This document shows, piece after piece, positions 49,535 through 62,043 of a stretch of DNA of 64,000 nucleotides (the stretch's first letter is position 1; every line of letters begins with the position of its first letter). A model generated the notes under the pieces. The model was not told the origin of the DNA. It worked only from the letters and a program-made list of their open reading frames with translations, and ran no database searches. The translations under genes were made by a program, and so were the position numbers. Source of the stretch: Trachythela sp. YZ-2020 (Eukaryota > Cnidaria > Anthozoa > Malacalcyonacea > Clavulariidae). The stretch lies in contig JADLSH010000220.1 in assembly GCA_016169945.1 (NCBI GenBank), positions 6,199,501 through 6,263,500 on the forward strand, given 5' to 3'.

Positions 49535-50327
49535 TAGTTAAGTAAGATCACTATGCTATGATTTACTGTTCACAGACATAAACCTTTGTGGCTTTGTTGG
49601 GCCCCTGTGTTGTTATATGACTGTCTTTTTCCCGTGACTTCCAGCTAAATCTTTTTCCCCGTTAGGAAATAAATTCCAGATTCATTAGATTTTTTCACGC
49701 CGAAGTTTTGTCTACATTTATACAGTGCCAAATTTGCAATTGCCAAAATTCGTTATTGCGCCACGCGAACATAACATAATTATTTAGTACGTTTAATACT
49801 ACAAAACATGCTTAGGCAGCACTTTCCTTGCGATAGTAACTACTAGTAGTGATAGTCAATGCAACCAGTCGAAGATTTTGTACATTATAAAAGAATATAC
49901 GGAACGTATATAGGTAAAAAACACACTAAAAGAAAGCTTAGAAACTGGTTAAAAATATACATACTGTTTAAATTTCAAAGGTTTACGATTATAATGAAAA
50001 GTTTGTGGTTTCTTCGCAGATAAATTAAAAGTTTCCGAAAATATAAACTTCCCGCGGCTTGCTTCAAACATTTTTGCCGGTTCACGAATATTCCACGCGT
50101 GGGACGCGATCATCACGTCTGATCTATATAGATCAGATTTCAAACTGTACTATAATTGTAGGGAGCCACCTTAAACTGGCATAAGTTGTTATTTTCCAAC
50201 TAAATCATCACTGAAAAAGAATGCCTACTAATTAGGCTACTAACACACTTAAATCATATTAACATCAAGCAGTGTTAACAATGCTTGAAAACGTGAAATT
50301 TCTTCAAGTAAGTTACTAATAATTAAG

Positions 50328-51569
50328 TTACTGTTCATGTGTCTGTTCAACAATTAATGGACATAAGAATAACGTTAAATATGTGCAAATAGCCCAAATT
50401 TTATCAAGGTCTTTTGCAATTGTTATGGGAATAACTTGGTGTTAAATTCTATAGTTTTTTATTCTCGCAATAGCTCTCTCTATGAGTGATGAACTCTTAC
50501 GGAGGCAATTTTTCTTGTTTTCAGATCCTCTTCCAGGGATAACTGATCTTTGCCATCCAAAAAAGGTGGGATATTTAATGTAACCCCATTAGGAAGATCA
50601 CTCTCAATATCAAAGCCTCTATCTGCCATGATTTGATCATCATTTTCCAAGAGATCCAGGATTCTTGGAGGATCCAAATTGGGAGGGCCCGTAATCTCTG
50701 ATGTAAAAATGCAACCCAAGTTCTCCAAATACGCGAGACATGTGATGTGGATAACCCAAATCTGTGAGCCACATCCTCTAACAACAACCCACATCGCATT
50801 CGGGTTAGTACCATAAACAATTCTTGCTCAGAGGATAGTGATCTAGGCTTTGTCTGGTTTGCATAACTTGTTTGACAAGTTTTAGAGCCATAGTGTATCA
50901 AATATTTACATGCTGGTGAAAGATAATCGAAGAAGGCACTAAAAGTCGTATAGTCAGGAAATCCAGTATAGAACTTGAAATCGTGGTCACTCCCAATAAG
51001 CATTTTGAGCTGAAATGAACATTTTTTCTGCTGCGTCAATTCTTTTTTGAAGGTCATTACACTGTGATTTTAGATTGTCTAACTCATTTTTCATTTTGGT
51101 TTCATTTGAACTGGGGGCATAAGTTTCAGTCACGTCTACTTCTTTGCTGTTAGGTACATTTTCATCAACATTTGTAGTGCATGCTTTATCTTCAAATGCA
51201 GTTGTGGTTAAAATTTCTGGTCTACAAAGTTTTCTTCGAGCCTTTACATCCTTATGCACTGTTAACTCTGTGGGCAAATTATTCAAATATGTATTTTTCC
51301 ACCTGGAAAGTGACTTGAACAGACTCTTGAATTTGGACCAATGTTTTTCAGCCCTTCTGTTTTGACAAGTTTAACCCATTTTTTTTTAATGCATGATCCT
51401 TTGGTATTTTGGGAAATGAAAGTTCTGGGTTTTTCTTGTTGTTATTTGTACAGTGTGGAACACAGCAGTTAATCCCTCCACATTTGACTTTGTCTTTGCA
51501 TGCAATATAGAAGAAAACATGAGCACATCAAGTGTCTACATTCTTTGAGGTGCTAGGCTCATCTCCCAT
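50328..51569 (-). pseudogene. THAP-DDE transposase of the ISL2EU-like element, copy 1
   Basis: ATG at 51,569, then a likely 46-nt intron. A THAP zinc domain follows (CCVPHCTNNNKKNPELSFP, later VCSSHF), with a one-base shift at an A run near 51,385. A coiled-coil stretch follows (NELDNLKSQCNDLQKRI). After another shift near 51,000 comes the HTH region (FYTGFPDYTTFSAFF, VAHRFGLSTSHVSRIWRTW). About 100 residues that should hold the first two catalytic acids are deleted. The last catalytic region remains (DQIMADRGFDIESDLPNGV, LNIPPFL), followed by a damaged ERAIARIKNY tail to 50,328. In the family this enzyme moves the element; this copy is dead. Confidence 0.8.
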
Positions 51570-51592
51570 TTTGCCAGAATATTTTAAATTAA

Positions 51593-52049
51593 ACCTCGGT
51601 AACTAATATTTATGAATATTAAAAAATATAATTTAACTACTATTTATTATGCCTCCAATTAATTTAAAACGTTCTACCTCAAATTTAGCTAAATTTTTAT
51701 CTATAAATTATTGAATTTAAAATATTCAGCTAAGCCTACCAATTTAAAACAAAACTTGTCCACAAAAACGGGTTTATACCGAAGGTTTGCGAGCAATAAT
51801 AAATATATTTTCGAATTTTAGAATAAATTTAGGATCTACTTTTATGCTGGCAAATACGGGAAGATAAAAACCACGACTTCTACAAAGGTTTGCGGGACAA
51901 AAACAAGCAAAACTACCCAACAAGCGAAAATACTATGAAAGCGTAGACTGAAACTGCAATATTGGCTGCAAATGTTTATATTTTTCGCGCCAAAACGGGC
52001 AAAGCCACACAGCCTCAAGCAAGCCTAGATATGTATCGAATGATGGCCG
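51593..52049 (-). repeat. Right terminal inverted repeat, copy 1
   Basis: Inverse of 45,503-45,957. Confidence 0.9.
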
Positions 52050-52529
52050 AAAAGTTAAAAGCGCATGCCATGTTCAATGAACAAAAAATGAACGAAGAAA
52101 TGTGGAAACGAGTCTAAAATTGGTCATACTGAAAGACACAAGACAGGGGATTATCTACATATCAAAATAGACTTTTGATCGCTTCACAATAAGATAACTC
52201 ACCGCTTGAAAGTACAAGGAGCCTAGATTCGAACGCCATTTTCGTCAAATAAACTGCTCGCTCCTTGCTGATTGAAAGGCCGTTTTTTATCGCTAAAATG
52301 ATCCCTGATCTCTTTGTCATTCCGCCTATTTATAGCTAGGAGTTGTATTTCCCTGAGACACTGTTAGTATCTCTTTAATTAAGTAAAAAGGGCTAAAAAT
52401 CGATAAAATTTCCTTCAGAACAATATTGCTCCTGGACACTTCGCCATGACAACTAAAATTGATTTTGATAATCAACTACCGTCATGCATTGCGCGCGTGC
52501 TGTTGAAAGTGGAAAGGCCTATTCCGCTC

Positions 52530-53618
52530 GCTCTTACTGAAGGTACGCGAGGCAAATGCGATTGGACGTTCTGATCCATTTGGCATAATATGCGAGATTA
52601 CCGCGCCAATTCCATAGTTGCTCGCGTCCGTGTCTAACTTAAGCGGCAAATCGGCTTGAAAATGAGTGAAAACTGGCGCTGCGCTTAGCTTTTTCTTAAG
52701 CTCGCAAAAAGCGTCATTTTCTTTTGGCGTTCATTTCCATTTGACATTATGTCGCAGCAACTCATTTAGCGGGTGAACTACAGTCGAGTAATTACTTACA
52801 AATTTCGCGTAATAATTTACCATGCCAAGGAAAGATCTTACTTGCTGTTGATTTTCTGGCGCAGGTGCGTTCTTAATCGCCTCAACTTTCATTTCAATTG
52901 CATGCAAGCCATGCATATCTACGCGGTAACCTAAATACTCCACAGACGGCTTGATGATTCTGCACTTCTCCATTTTGAGTCTCAAACCTGCTTGTTTCAA
53001 GCATTCTAACACTTCGTTTAAGTGTTTTAAATGATCCTGATCATTCTTGCCTGACACTAATATGTCATCTACTCTACAAACTACCATGGGTATTCCTTGT
53101 AATACCTGCTCAATTTTAGACTGAAAATTGCACTGGCAATAGCTACACCAAATGGAAGTCTAGTGGGTCTCTACAAGCCTTTGTGGGTGTTGATCGTGAC
53201 ATACTCTCTATACTTTTCATCAAGAAGTATTTGTTGATACGCTCGCGCCAAATCTAACTTGGTAAACTTCTCTCCCTCGCTTAATTCTACGAATAACTGT
53301 TCTGGATTGGGTAAAGGATGCTGATCAACTTCTAACATTGAATTTGCAGTAACTTTATAATCCCCACAAATGCGAATACTTTTATCAGGCTTAACTACGG
53401 GAACAATGGGTGCGGCCCATTCTGAATACATTACCTTTTCTAAGACCCCCAGGTTTTCTAAACGGGTTAATTCTTGCTCTATGCCCTCTTTTAAAGCATG
53501 TGGTACAGATCTAGGCTTACAAAACTTAGGATTACAATTAGGTTTAACATACAATTTAGCATTTGTGTCTTTCATTTTTCCTAATTCGTCCTTAAATACT
53601 TCATTGCGACTATTTAAT
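52530..53618 (-). pseudogene. Ty3/gypsy reverse transcriptase-RNase H fragment
   Basis: Minus-strand reading gives the fingers block SEWAAPIVPVVKPDKSIRIC, the palm blocks KLDLARAYQQILLDE and LPFGVA, and the catalytic box in the form CRVDDILVSG. The connection DLMVNYYAKF-type block (FLGMVNYYAKFVSNY) and the start of RNase H (KLDTDASNYGIGAVISH near 52,600) follow. There are frame breaks near 53,170 and 52,730. The 5' end is cut exactly where copy 2 of the duplicated block begins (53,619). No LTRs are visible. Confidence 0.85.
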
Positions 53619-53890
53619 AGCTATCCATTATAAATAAAGTTAGTTTAGTTTAGGTTTCCTCTTTTAGTAACACTGGAGCAATAACTGATGACCCTTACTT
53701 GGACCTCTAAGGACAACAGTTCAGAACTGATAGAGCTATTCAGTATATATAAAGTTAATTTAGTTCAGGTTTCCTCCTGTATTAACACTGGAACAATAAG
53801 AGATGACCCTTACTAGACCTCTAGGGAGAACAGTTTAGAACTGATAGAATTATCCAGTATAAAAACAGTTAGTTAAGCTTTCCTCGTAAC
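53619..53890. repeat. Satellite of about 105-bp units, copy 2
   Basis: Same units as 43,161-43,430. Confidence 0.8.
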
Positions 53891-54297
53891 ACTTAACCAA
53901 CAATATATGGACCGACCTGTAGGGAAAAGGTTTATGAAATTGATAAAAGGATTTGTTATATCTTACCTCAGAATTTTGCCTCCTGATGAAGTCTTTCAGC
54001 TCTTCCGACTTACTAAACATCTTATTACCTGAATTGAATTGAGAGAAACTATTTTCAGTTTCACCTGTTTTCTGTCTGCTATTATACAGCTGTATTATAC
54101 ATGCATGTCTATCATTTATATTTACAATAGATATGAAACGTAAATATTATATCTACAACCTGCTAATATATTTGCTTTGACAAAATTAATGACCGAAATA
54201 ACATGGAAGGCATATTCTCGTCGAGGGGAGCTTCGGAGTCCCTTTGTATAACTAAATTTAAGTACATTTATTATTTAAATACATTATTAAGGCCACG

Positions 54298-55032
54298 TTT
54301 ACACATATTCGATAATTCGACATATCAAAGTCAATTCATGGTGTCGAGTGCGCATCCAAATGACGCGTTCTGCGTCGAGTTAAAATTGCAGTTGAATCAT
54401 AACATGTAACTAAGTTAAGAATGGGAGAATAAAATATGCATATCAAAGTACTGAACTGTCACATCATTCATTTGTGTTTTACATATAGCCATAATAGAAG
54501 CGTCATTAAATTGTTTTTGTACTAACATATTTTTTCTTCTGTGTAAAGCAAATTAGAGAATAGTGCACTTATATAAGAGAATAAATTTCCTGATTTAAAC
54601 CTGGTTCACACGAGTGAGATAAGCATATAAGCAGAAATACAAAAGAAAACTTTCCCTCCAGGGCTTAAAAAGACAAAGCGGGAAGAATTTTCTTTTGAAA
54701 TGTCGTTTGTTCCGGTTTGGCTTAGGCTTAGAGGCATGTGCTTATGCTGAGTTTATGTTGAACACTTCGCTGCATCCCTTTGTTTTACCTTTTGTCTTTC
54801 CTTATGCTTGTGCTTATCTCACTCGTGTGAACCAGGCTTTAAAGCGAGTCAAGCTAATTGTTTTATTGTTCTTCGAGCAACTTTTTGCATAATAATTGAA
54901 ATGATGATTGAACAGTTGAATACTTTGATATGCATATTTTAATCCTTCAAGTCTCAGCTCATGTTATGATTCAACTGCAATTTTAACGCGACGCAGAACG
55001 CGTCATTTGGATGCGCAGTCTACACTATGAAT
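54298..55032. repeat. Foldback with nested MITE, copy 2
   Basis: Counterpart of 43,855-44,570, including the CCTGGTTCACAC MITE (54,600-54,836). A 20-bp insertion near 54,865 is absent from copy 1. Confidence 0.75.
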
Positions 55033-55150
55033 TGGCCTATTATTCTTGCATGGTATTTAAATACATTAGATAGATAGGAATTATACTTAAATTAATATTG
55101 TATAGTGTAATATAAGTTAAATATTTAATATATATTTACAAGTTAAGATA

Positions 55151-55931
55151 ATCCCCGAGCCGGCGCGAAGCGCCGTGCGAGGGTACTAATTCCGCTAGGA
55201 TATTTACCCCCGGGTATGTGGAAACACAGTGGAATCCAAAGTCGTCCGCCGCGATGCCATGGACGGTTCAGGGTTTTGTACGTTATACGCATGCGCATTG
55301 TTATTCATCAAAAATTATTTTTAATACTCGGTCTATTGGAAAAACATACCGATAAACAGAGTCTTCAAAACAAGATATACGAGAAGGAGTCGAATGGCTG
55401 AAAAAAGGAGACTTTTGAAGTGTTTTAAACGGGTAAGTGTCTATTTTTCATATTTTAGTTTGTGAATTTGCAAAAGCGTATGTCACTCTGTGAGGTTATT
55501 ATAATTATATCGATTAAACCTAAAAGGTATTTTAGCAAGTTTAAATTTGAATTTTGAAGAAACAACTTAATCTAATGTCAAAAACTTCATTTTAAAGATA
55601 AATTTAAAAAATATACTGTCAAAAAACAGTTGAAGTTTTCTGAAACTTTTTTGACGTTTTTGTGAAATGTCTAAGGTTAAATTTTACAACAAAAGCTAAC
55701 AGAGTACGTAATAACATATCTACTTTATATAGTGGGGCAATTCATAATTTTATAGTTAAAAGTACAAATATTTATATTACTCTTTTATCATTTTGTACCA
55801 AAAGTAAAAAAAATGTGTGTTGCTATGGTTACAATGATTGACCGAATACGTCATGTTACAATAAATTTTGGGAAGTATAATTCTTGAGTTCGAATAGGCG
55901 AGGGGATTCTGCATGAGTGTATTTCTAGTTA
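55151..55931 (+). mobile_element. E1 element, complete copy
   Basis: ATCCCCGAGCCGG at the left to TTTCTAGTTA at the right. Matches 16,362-17,213 over its length. No long frame. Confidence 0.65.
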
Positions 55932-56057
55932 AAATCTATAAATCTTAGTTACCGTTGCTACTGTATCAATAGAGACCTTACGATTTAAGGCGGAAACGTG
56001 ACGACCACGGCTATGAATACAATGAAATTTATAGTATAATTGAAATAATTAAAATTA

Positions 56058-56512
56058 CGGCCATCATTCGATACATATCTAGGCTTGCTTGAGGATGTTT
56101 GGCTTTGCCCGTTTTGGCGCGAAAAATATAAACATTTGCAGCCAATGTTGCAGTTTCAGTCTACGCTTTCATAGTATTTTCGCTTGTTGGGTAGTTTTGC
56201 TTGTTTTTGTCCTGCAAACCTTTGTAGAAGTCGTGGTTTTTATCTTCCCGTATTTGCCAGCATAAAAGTAGGTCCTAAATTTATTCTAAAATTCGAAAAT
56301 ATATTTATTATTGCTCGCAAACCTTCGGTATAAACCCGTTTTTGTGGACAAGTTTTGCATTAAATTGGTAGGCTTAGCTGAATATTTTAAATTCAATAAT
56401 TTACAGATAAAAATTAAGCTAAATTTGAGGTAGAACGTTTTAAATTAATTGAAGGAATAATAAATAGTAGTTAAATTATATCTTTTAATACATAAATATT
56501 AGTTACTGAGGT
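56058..56512 (+). repeat. Left terminal inverted repeat, copy 2
   Basis: Inverse of 63,309-63,767. Confidence 0.9.
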
Positions 56513-56572
56513 ACTAGGGATCTCAAGTAACTACCTCCATTCACACACAATAAACTTGAAAAACACTTGGGC

Positions 56573-58983
56573 ATGGATTCTCAACAAAAACAATCCAGCA
56601 CTCAAAAAGATGACAAGTTAGGCTATTTCCTGTTTAAAGAAGGGTATATTAGCAATGTTCAAGCAAAGCCTAATGTTCCAAACAGTGCAAGTGGAAAATC
56701 ATTCATACTATATAAAAGCAACAGTGCATGCATCAATGCAGTGAGTTATGCTGTTTATGTTCACCTAAACCAAGTAACTGGTGATGTTGTTCATGGTCGT
56801 TGTTCATGTAAAGCAGGCAAGGGAGGTCGATGTAAACATGTTGCTTCTATGTTATCAAATTATTGATTATAAGAAATTAGAACTGTCAGAAGTCCCTGAC
56901 GTTTTGACATGCACCCAGGTCTTACAACAATGGAATGTACCTCACGGGGAGGTGTCTGATGACACTGTCCTTTTTGAAAATATAGCATTTAAAAAATCAT
57001 TCTATATAAAATATAATAGTAGTAAGCGAAAACATAGAAATGAACGTATTATTGACTTCAATCCAACACCACCCAATGGAAGTGTAACTCAGAATGACAT
57101 TAAAACATTGGTAAACAGTTTACAATGTAAAGAAAAGGCTGAATATTTAGAAGTAACTCATGACCAGTTTCTGGAAATTGAGAGAGACACACGGGGACAG
57201 GATGCTTGTGATAGGTGGTACAATGAGAGAAAAAACCGCATCACTGCATCAAATTTTGGATTGGTGATGAAAAGGAGAAAATGTATTCACCCAAATCATT
57301 ACTTAAAACATTAACGAACAGCACAAAGTCAGCATCATGTCCTACACCATGTAAATGGGGAAAACAAAATGAAACTGTGGCATTGAAGCAGTATGTTTCA
57401 CACAAACAAAACTGTGTAAATGTCTGTGCATTATGTGGTTTTGTTGTCGACAAAACATCACCTTGGTTAGGGGCCAGCCCAGATTTTCTTGTTCATGGTG
57501 CAAGTGAAACCAGTTCAGCTATCGGACTTGAACAAATCAAATGCCCATATTCAAACGAGATAATTCTATAGAAAAATTTTTTGCTTTTTAAAGTTGATCA
57601 ATTGATGGCAAAATTCAGTTAAAAAGGAACCATAATTACTATTACCAAGTGCAAGGCAGCATGGCCACACTTGAGCTTAAGGAGGCTCCCTACAGTTATA
57701 GTACAGTTTGAAACACGATCTATATAGATCAGACGTCACACTCGCGTGGAATCTTCGTGACCCGGTAAAATTTTGAAACAAGCCACGGCAAGTTATTTTC
57801 GAGACTTATCTGCGAAGAAACCACAACTTTTTCATTATAATCGCAAATCTTTGAAATTCAAACAGTACGTATGTTCTTAACCAGTTTCTAAGCTTTCTTT
57901 TAGTATGTTTTTTACTTATTTATGTTCAGTATTATCTTTTATAATGTTCAAAATCTTCGACTTGTTGCAGACTAAAAATGCTAAAATGATATTTTACACT
58001 CTTGTCAAAGCACTCTAGAATTGTCGAAGTAATATAATTATTTAAAGCAATCAAGTTTAAAAACTACTGCATACAACCACAGTACAGACAGTTAGGACTT
58101 ACGAGTTGTCTTATTGTTTGAATGTTTTGAATGGTTTTCATACCGTTTTCAACAATAAAAACAAATTTAAGAGACGTTGGATTAATTCAATGCGAAAACC
58201 ACAGACAAACCAGACCAGAAAAAAGACCACCAACAAACAATCTTGGGTCCAACAAACCAAGGGTAACGAAAACGAAGAGAATTTTGCTCGAAATTGTACA
58301 TAATTTCGAAAAAAACAGCCTGTTTTACAGCCAGCGAGTGACTCAAACACGCGCCCGCAAACACTATATCGTGATCGGCAAGCATTACTTTTAGGCTTTT
58401 CGCGAGCAGAAAATGGCATTTTGAGGTTCGTTTTTCTCGTTCGTTTCTCCGGTGACCATATCTCAAAATTTGACTACGTATTCAACGTACTAAGTTCTAT
58501 TAAATCCTTAAATTTAAAAAAAATCGCCAGTGTAGTTTTCGTGAAACTAAATTTTGGCTTTTAAAAAAAAACTACACTGGCGATTTTCAAAAAAATTTCT
58601 GAGAAAACTCAGAATCTCATAATAATTTACTTTCTGCAAAAAAAAGAGTAGGTCACCGACCTTATTTTTCCGCTATCATACCTTCTTTGGCTAAAACTAC
58701 CAAGATAAATGATGACGTCATGTCGCCATGGCAACGTCAAGAGTAAAAAACTTGTGTTGACATTATTGCTTAATATACGAGGAATAAAGGGCTTACGCAA
58801 AAATTTGAGTTTTCTAAGCTTATAACCTTTCAAAGAGCTTTCAATTCAAAACACTGATATCAAATGGAAACTGTAGGGAGCCTCCTTAAGTGGTCAGATT
58901 TTGTTGTTTACACAAAAAATGACTTGTATGTTGAACGAATTTACTTTGATGAGGAACTTTGGGAGAAAACCATGTTGCCATAG
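56573..58983 (+). pseudogene. SWIM/YqaJ gene, copy 2, split by a TTAA element
   Basis: ATG at 56,573. Same domains and same shared frame breaks (about 56,860 and 57,294) as copy 1, so the damage predates the duplication. It lacks the 5-bp insertion of copy 1, leaving a longer open stretch (57,281-57,571). The last 35 codons are separated by the element at 57,681-58,885, which entered at a TTAA inside the codons for ATLELK. Confidence 0.8.
57681..58885. mobile_element. TTAA-flanked non-autonomous element, 1,205 bp
   Basis: Ends GGAGGCTCCCTACAGTT and AACTGTAGGGAGCCTCC differ only by complement. TTAA lies at 57,677-57,680 and 58,886-58,889. Copy 1 has the undisturbed site (single TTAA at about 47,127). 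An internal inverted pair occurs near 58,525-58,580 (CGCCAGTGTAGTTTTCGTGA / AAACTACACTGGCG). No transposase gene. Confidence 0.95.
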
Positions 58984-59950
58984 TTAACAGATTTTTATTT
59001 TAAGTATCTGTTTTCATAAATAAAATATGAATAAAAACAATAAATTCTCTATTATGTATCGACTAAGAAATTATGGTGTAAATTACTTAAGGTGGCTCCC
59101 TACAGTTCTGTAAAATTTTGAGCACTTCAGTAAATCTCGCTTTCAACTAAATTTATATTGGATATACTTACGACAGGGCAAAATGAGCATTTCCAGGAAT
59201 GTAAAGAGGTATTGGGCTGTCTCTTTATGGACAAACAGGAATGGTGTTAGTGTTGCTATGGCAACAATGCTGTCTTATCTTTTGCGTTTATATTGTCTAA
59301 TTTCAGATTGAATTGATAATATCTTTTTTCTCCTTCGGTCAATTTTTCTGAAATTGTTTTGGAAGATTAATGGTCCACCAAAGAATAATTATATGTATTT
59401 TCATTCCTACTTTTTGGCTTGTGCTTTATATTCTTTACATGTTTGAGGTGAAAAAGGAAGTTTAACAAGCAACACATTAATGTGAAAACGTTTCAAAACA
59501 TTCAAACAACATGTATTTTTCATATAAAGACAACTCGTATAAAACCGTATAAAACTGTCTGTATTGTAGTTTTATGTTCTAGTTTAGCAGGTCAAACACT
59601 AATTGTGAATTGAGTTGAAAGATAGGAGTAACATATTATATTATATTATATTATATTACTTTGGCAGTTCTAGACTTCCTTGAACACAGTATAAAATATA
59701 ATTTCAGAATCTAATTGAAACTCCTAATTTTGACATGCTAAGGTTTCTCCAGAGTTCACTCGACCCAGTCTTTCGAGCCGAGTTATGTATTGTCGAGATT
59801 TCGATCTCGCGTCTGTCCGTTAAGATGTCATAATTCCGGGGGGGCACCGGGGGAGTGAGAAAAATATTGAATAGGCAATTCCAGCTATCGCATTTGACTT
59901 GATGCAAATATACGATTTTTACGAACACTTCCCGAAGAAACCAGGTAAGT

Positions 59951-61251
59951 ATGGCTTTATTTCTTTCTGCTAATATCCATCAAGGCGACGAACTGTTTAG
60001 CGTTCATTCTAGAGGCAAACAATGTGCTTTTTCTAATATCCATCAAGGCGATGAACTCTTTAGCGTTCATTCTAGAGGCAAACAATGTGCTTTTATGAGT
60101 TTATCGGCGTTTCTTACAGCCCGAAATATCCCATTGTCCGCATGGTCGTTTACAACATTTAATAGTGTCTTAATACAAGGAGACAAGATGTACTTAAGAG
60201 CTCTGAATAATGGCCTATTTAGTATTAGTCCTAGACCCTGGTGTAGAATTTTTGTCTATAGATAACTTACCAACAATTGTTACTGTTAATAATTCATGTA
60301 TGAATACATGTAGTACGATGACAAATAGTGGTATAAATCTACCTGTGGAGGTAGCTCAAAATATAAACAATCTACCCGTGGAGGTAGGTCAAAATATAAA
60401 CAATCTACCCATGGAGGTAGCTCAAAATATAAACAATCTGCCCGTGGAGGTAGCTCAAAATATAAACAATCTACCCGTGGAGGTAGCTCAAAATATAAAC
60501 AATCTACCTGTGGAGGTAAGTCAAAATATACACAATCTACCCGTGGAGGTAGCTCAAAATATAAACAATCTACCCGTGGAGGTAGCTCAAAATATGGAGC
60601 CCATTGAGGCACAAAATAACATTGATCTACCCATTGTGTCAGAAGAACAAATTGGCAAAAATGAAAACCAAATTTGGTTTATGACTTATGGAAAGGAGCT
60701 TCAAGGACTTGTTATAACTGATCGGGAAATTGAATTTCCTTACTATGATATTCATACAGCACTTTTGAATATTTTCTTGAATGACAGTCATGGTATTTTA
60801 ATATTAGAGGGCTATATGATGGCCTTAATAAAGCAAATGAATGATTTCTTTCTCCTTGACTCGCATGCCCGACACTCTAGTGCATGCCTAATCCTAATGG
60901 CACTGCTGTTGTCATGAAGTTTATTAATATTCTAGAGTTGAAATTATACCTGTGCAATTAAATAAATATATAGCTTCCAAAAGCAAAACTAAAGGTAAAA
61001 ATTATAAAGAATATCAGAAAAAGAGGCGTTCAGCAGAAACAGCAAGTGATAAACAAGCTAGGCTTAAAAAAGGTAATGATTATAAAAAGAAAATGCAGTC
61101 CGAGGAAACTGACAGTGAGAGACAAAATAGCCTACAAAAAGAAAATGAGTCCAAAAAAAGAAAACGGTCAGAAGAAACTGACAGCAAGAGACGAAATAGA
61201 CTTGAGAAAGATAGACTGTCTAAAAAGACAGTATATTTACTCATGCACTAA
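59951..61251 (+). pseudogene. Helitron-type N-terminal protein fragment, copy 2
   Basis: Same 63-bp internal duplication and frameshift as copy 1. It has eight rather than nine 11-residue repeats. A one-base deletion near 60,887 (copy 1 TAGTGGCATG, copy 2 TAGTGCATG) closes the second frame earlier at 60,917. The Lys/Arg-rich repeat (60,952-61,251) remains open. Confidence 0.5.
60334..60600. repeat. 33-bp coding minisatellite, eight units
   Basis: As at 48,580, one unit shorter. Confidence 0.9.
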
Positions 61252-62043
61252 TAGTTAAGTATGATCACTATGCTATGATTTACTGTTCACAGACATAAAC
61301 CTTTGTGGCTTTGTTGGGCCCCTGTGTTGTTATATGACTGTCTTTTTCCCGTGACTTCCAGCTAAATCTTTTTCCCCGTTAGGAAATAACTTCCAGATTC
61401 ATTAGATTTTTTCACGCCGAAGTTTTGTCTACATTTATACAGTGCCAAATTTGCAATTGCCAAAATTTGTTATTGCGCCACGCGAACATAACATAATTAT
61501 TTAGTATTTTAATACTACAAAACATGCTTAGGCAGCACTTTCCTTGCGATAGTAACTACTAGTAGTGATAGTCAATGCAACCAGTCGAAGATTTTGTACA
61601 TTATAAAAGAATATACGGAACGTATATAGGTAAAAAACACACTAAAAGAAAGCTTAGAAACTGGTTAAAAATATACATACTGTTTAAATTTCAAAGGTTT
61701 ACGATTATAATGAAAAGTTTGTGGTTTCTTCGCAGATAAATTAAAAGTTTCCGAAAATATAAACTTCCCGCGGCTTGCTTCAAACATTTTTGCCGGGTCA
61801 CGAATATTCCACGCGTGGGACGCGATCATCACGTCTGATCTATATAGATCAGATTTCAAACTGTACTATAACTGTAGGGAGCCACCTTAAACTGGCATAA
61901 GTTGTTATTTTCCAACTAAATCATCACTGAAAAAGAATGCCTACTAATTAGGCTACTAACACACTTAAATCATATTAACATCAAGCAGTGTTAACAATGC
62001 TTGAAAACGTGAAATTTCTTCAATTAATTTACTAATAATTAAG

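Larger units (their letters stand above)
47331..50170. mobile_element. TTAA-flanked element carrying a Helitron-like gene fragment, copy 1
   Basis: Ends GGTGGCTCCCTAC and GTAGGGAGCCACC. TTAA lies at 47,327-47,330 and 50,171-50,174. The arms match the 28.8-33.9 kb elements and 57,681. The interior 48,200-49,534 encodes fragments of a large protein not seen in other family members, apparently a passenger. Confidence 0.85.
45503..52049. mobile_element. ISL2EU-like DNA transposon, copy 1 (6.5 kb, carries a nested element)
   Basis: Terminal inverted repeats of about 455 bp (45,503-45,957 and 51,593-52,049) begin CGGCCATCATTCGATAC. Between them are a rightward SWIM/YqaJ gene and a leftward THAP-DDE transposase gene. 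A transposase plus YqaJ exonuclease pair is the published hallmark of the ISL2EU (IS4EU) superfamily. A 2.84-kb TTAA element (47,331-50,170) sits between the two genes. Both genes are frameshifted and the transposase core is deleted. Confidence 0.8.
43161..52282 (+). repeat. Duplicated block, copy 1
   Basis: Aligns end to end with 53,619-64,000 at high identity. Differences seen: no 1.2-kb TTAA insertion, about 85 bp lost at the start of E1 (near 44,676), one extra 33-bp coding repeat, and scattered substitutions and small indels. The copies are in direct orientation. Confidence 0.95.
59091..61886. mobile_element. TTAA-flanked element with Helitron-like fragment, copy 2
   Basis: TTAA at 59,087-59,090 and 61,887-61,890. 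Counterpart of 47,331-50,170. Confidence 0.85.

Noticed and set aside
58106..58466. Overlapping frames inside the 1.2-kb TTAA element
   Set aside because: Three frames on both strands overlap, and the corresponding arm at 32.6 kb has no conserved frame.
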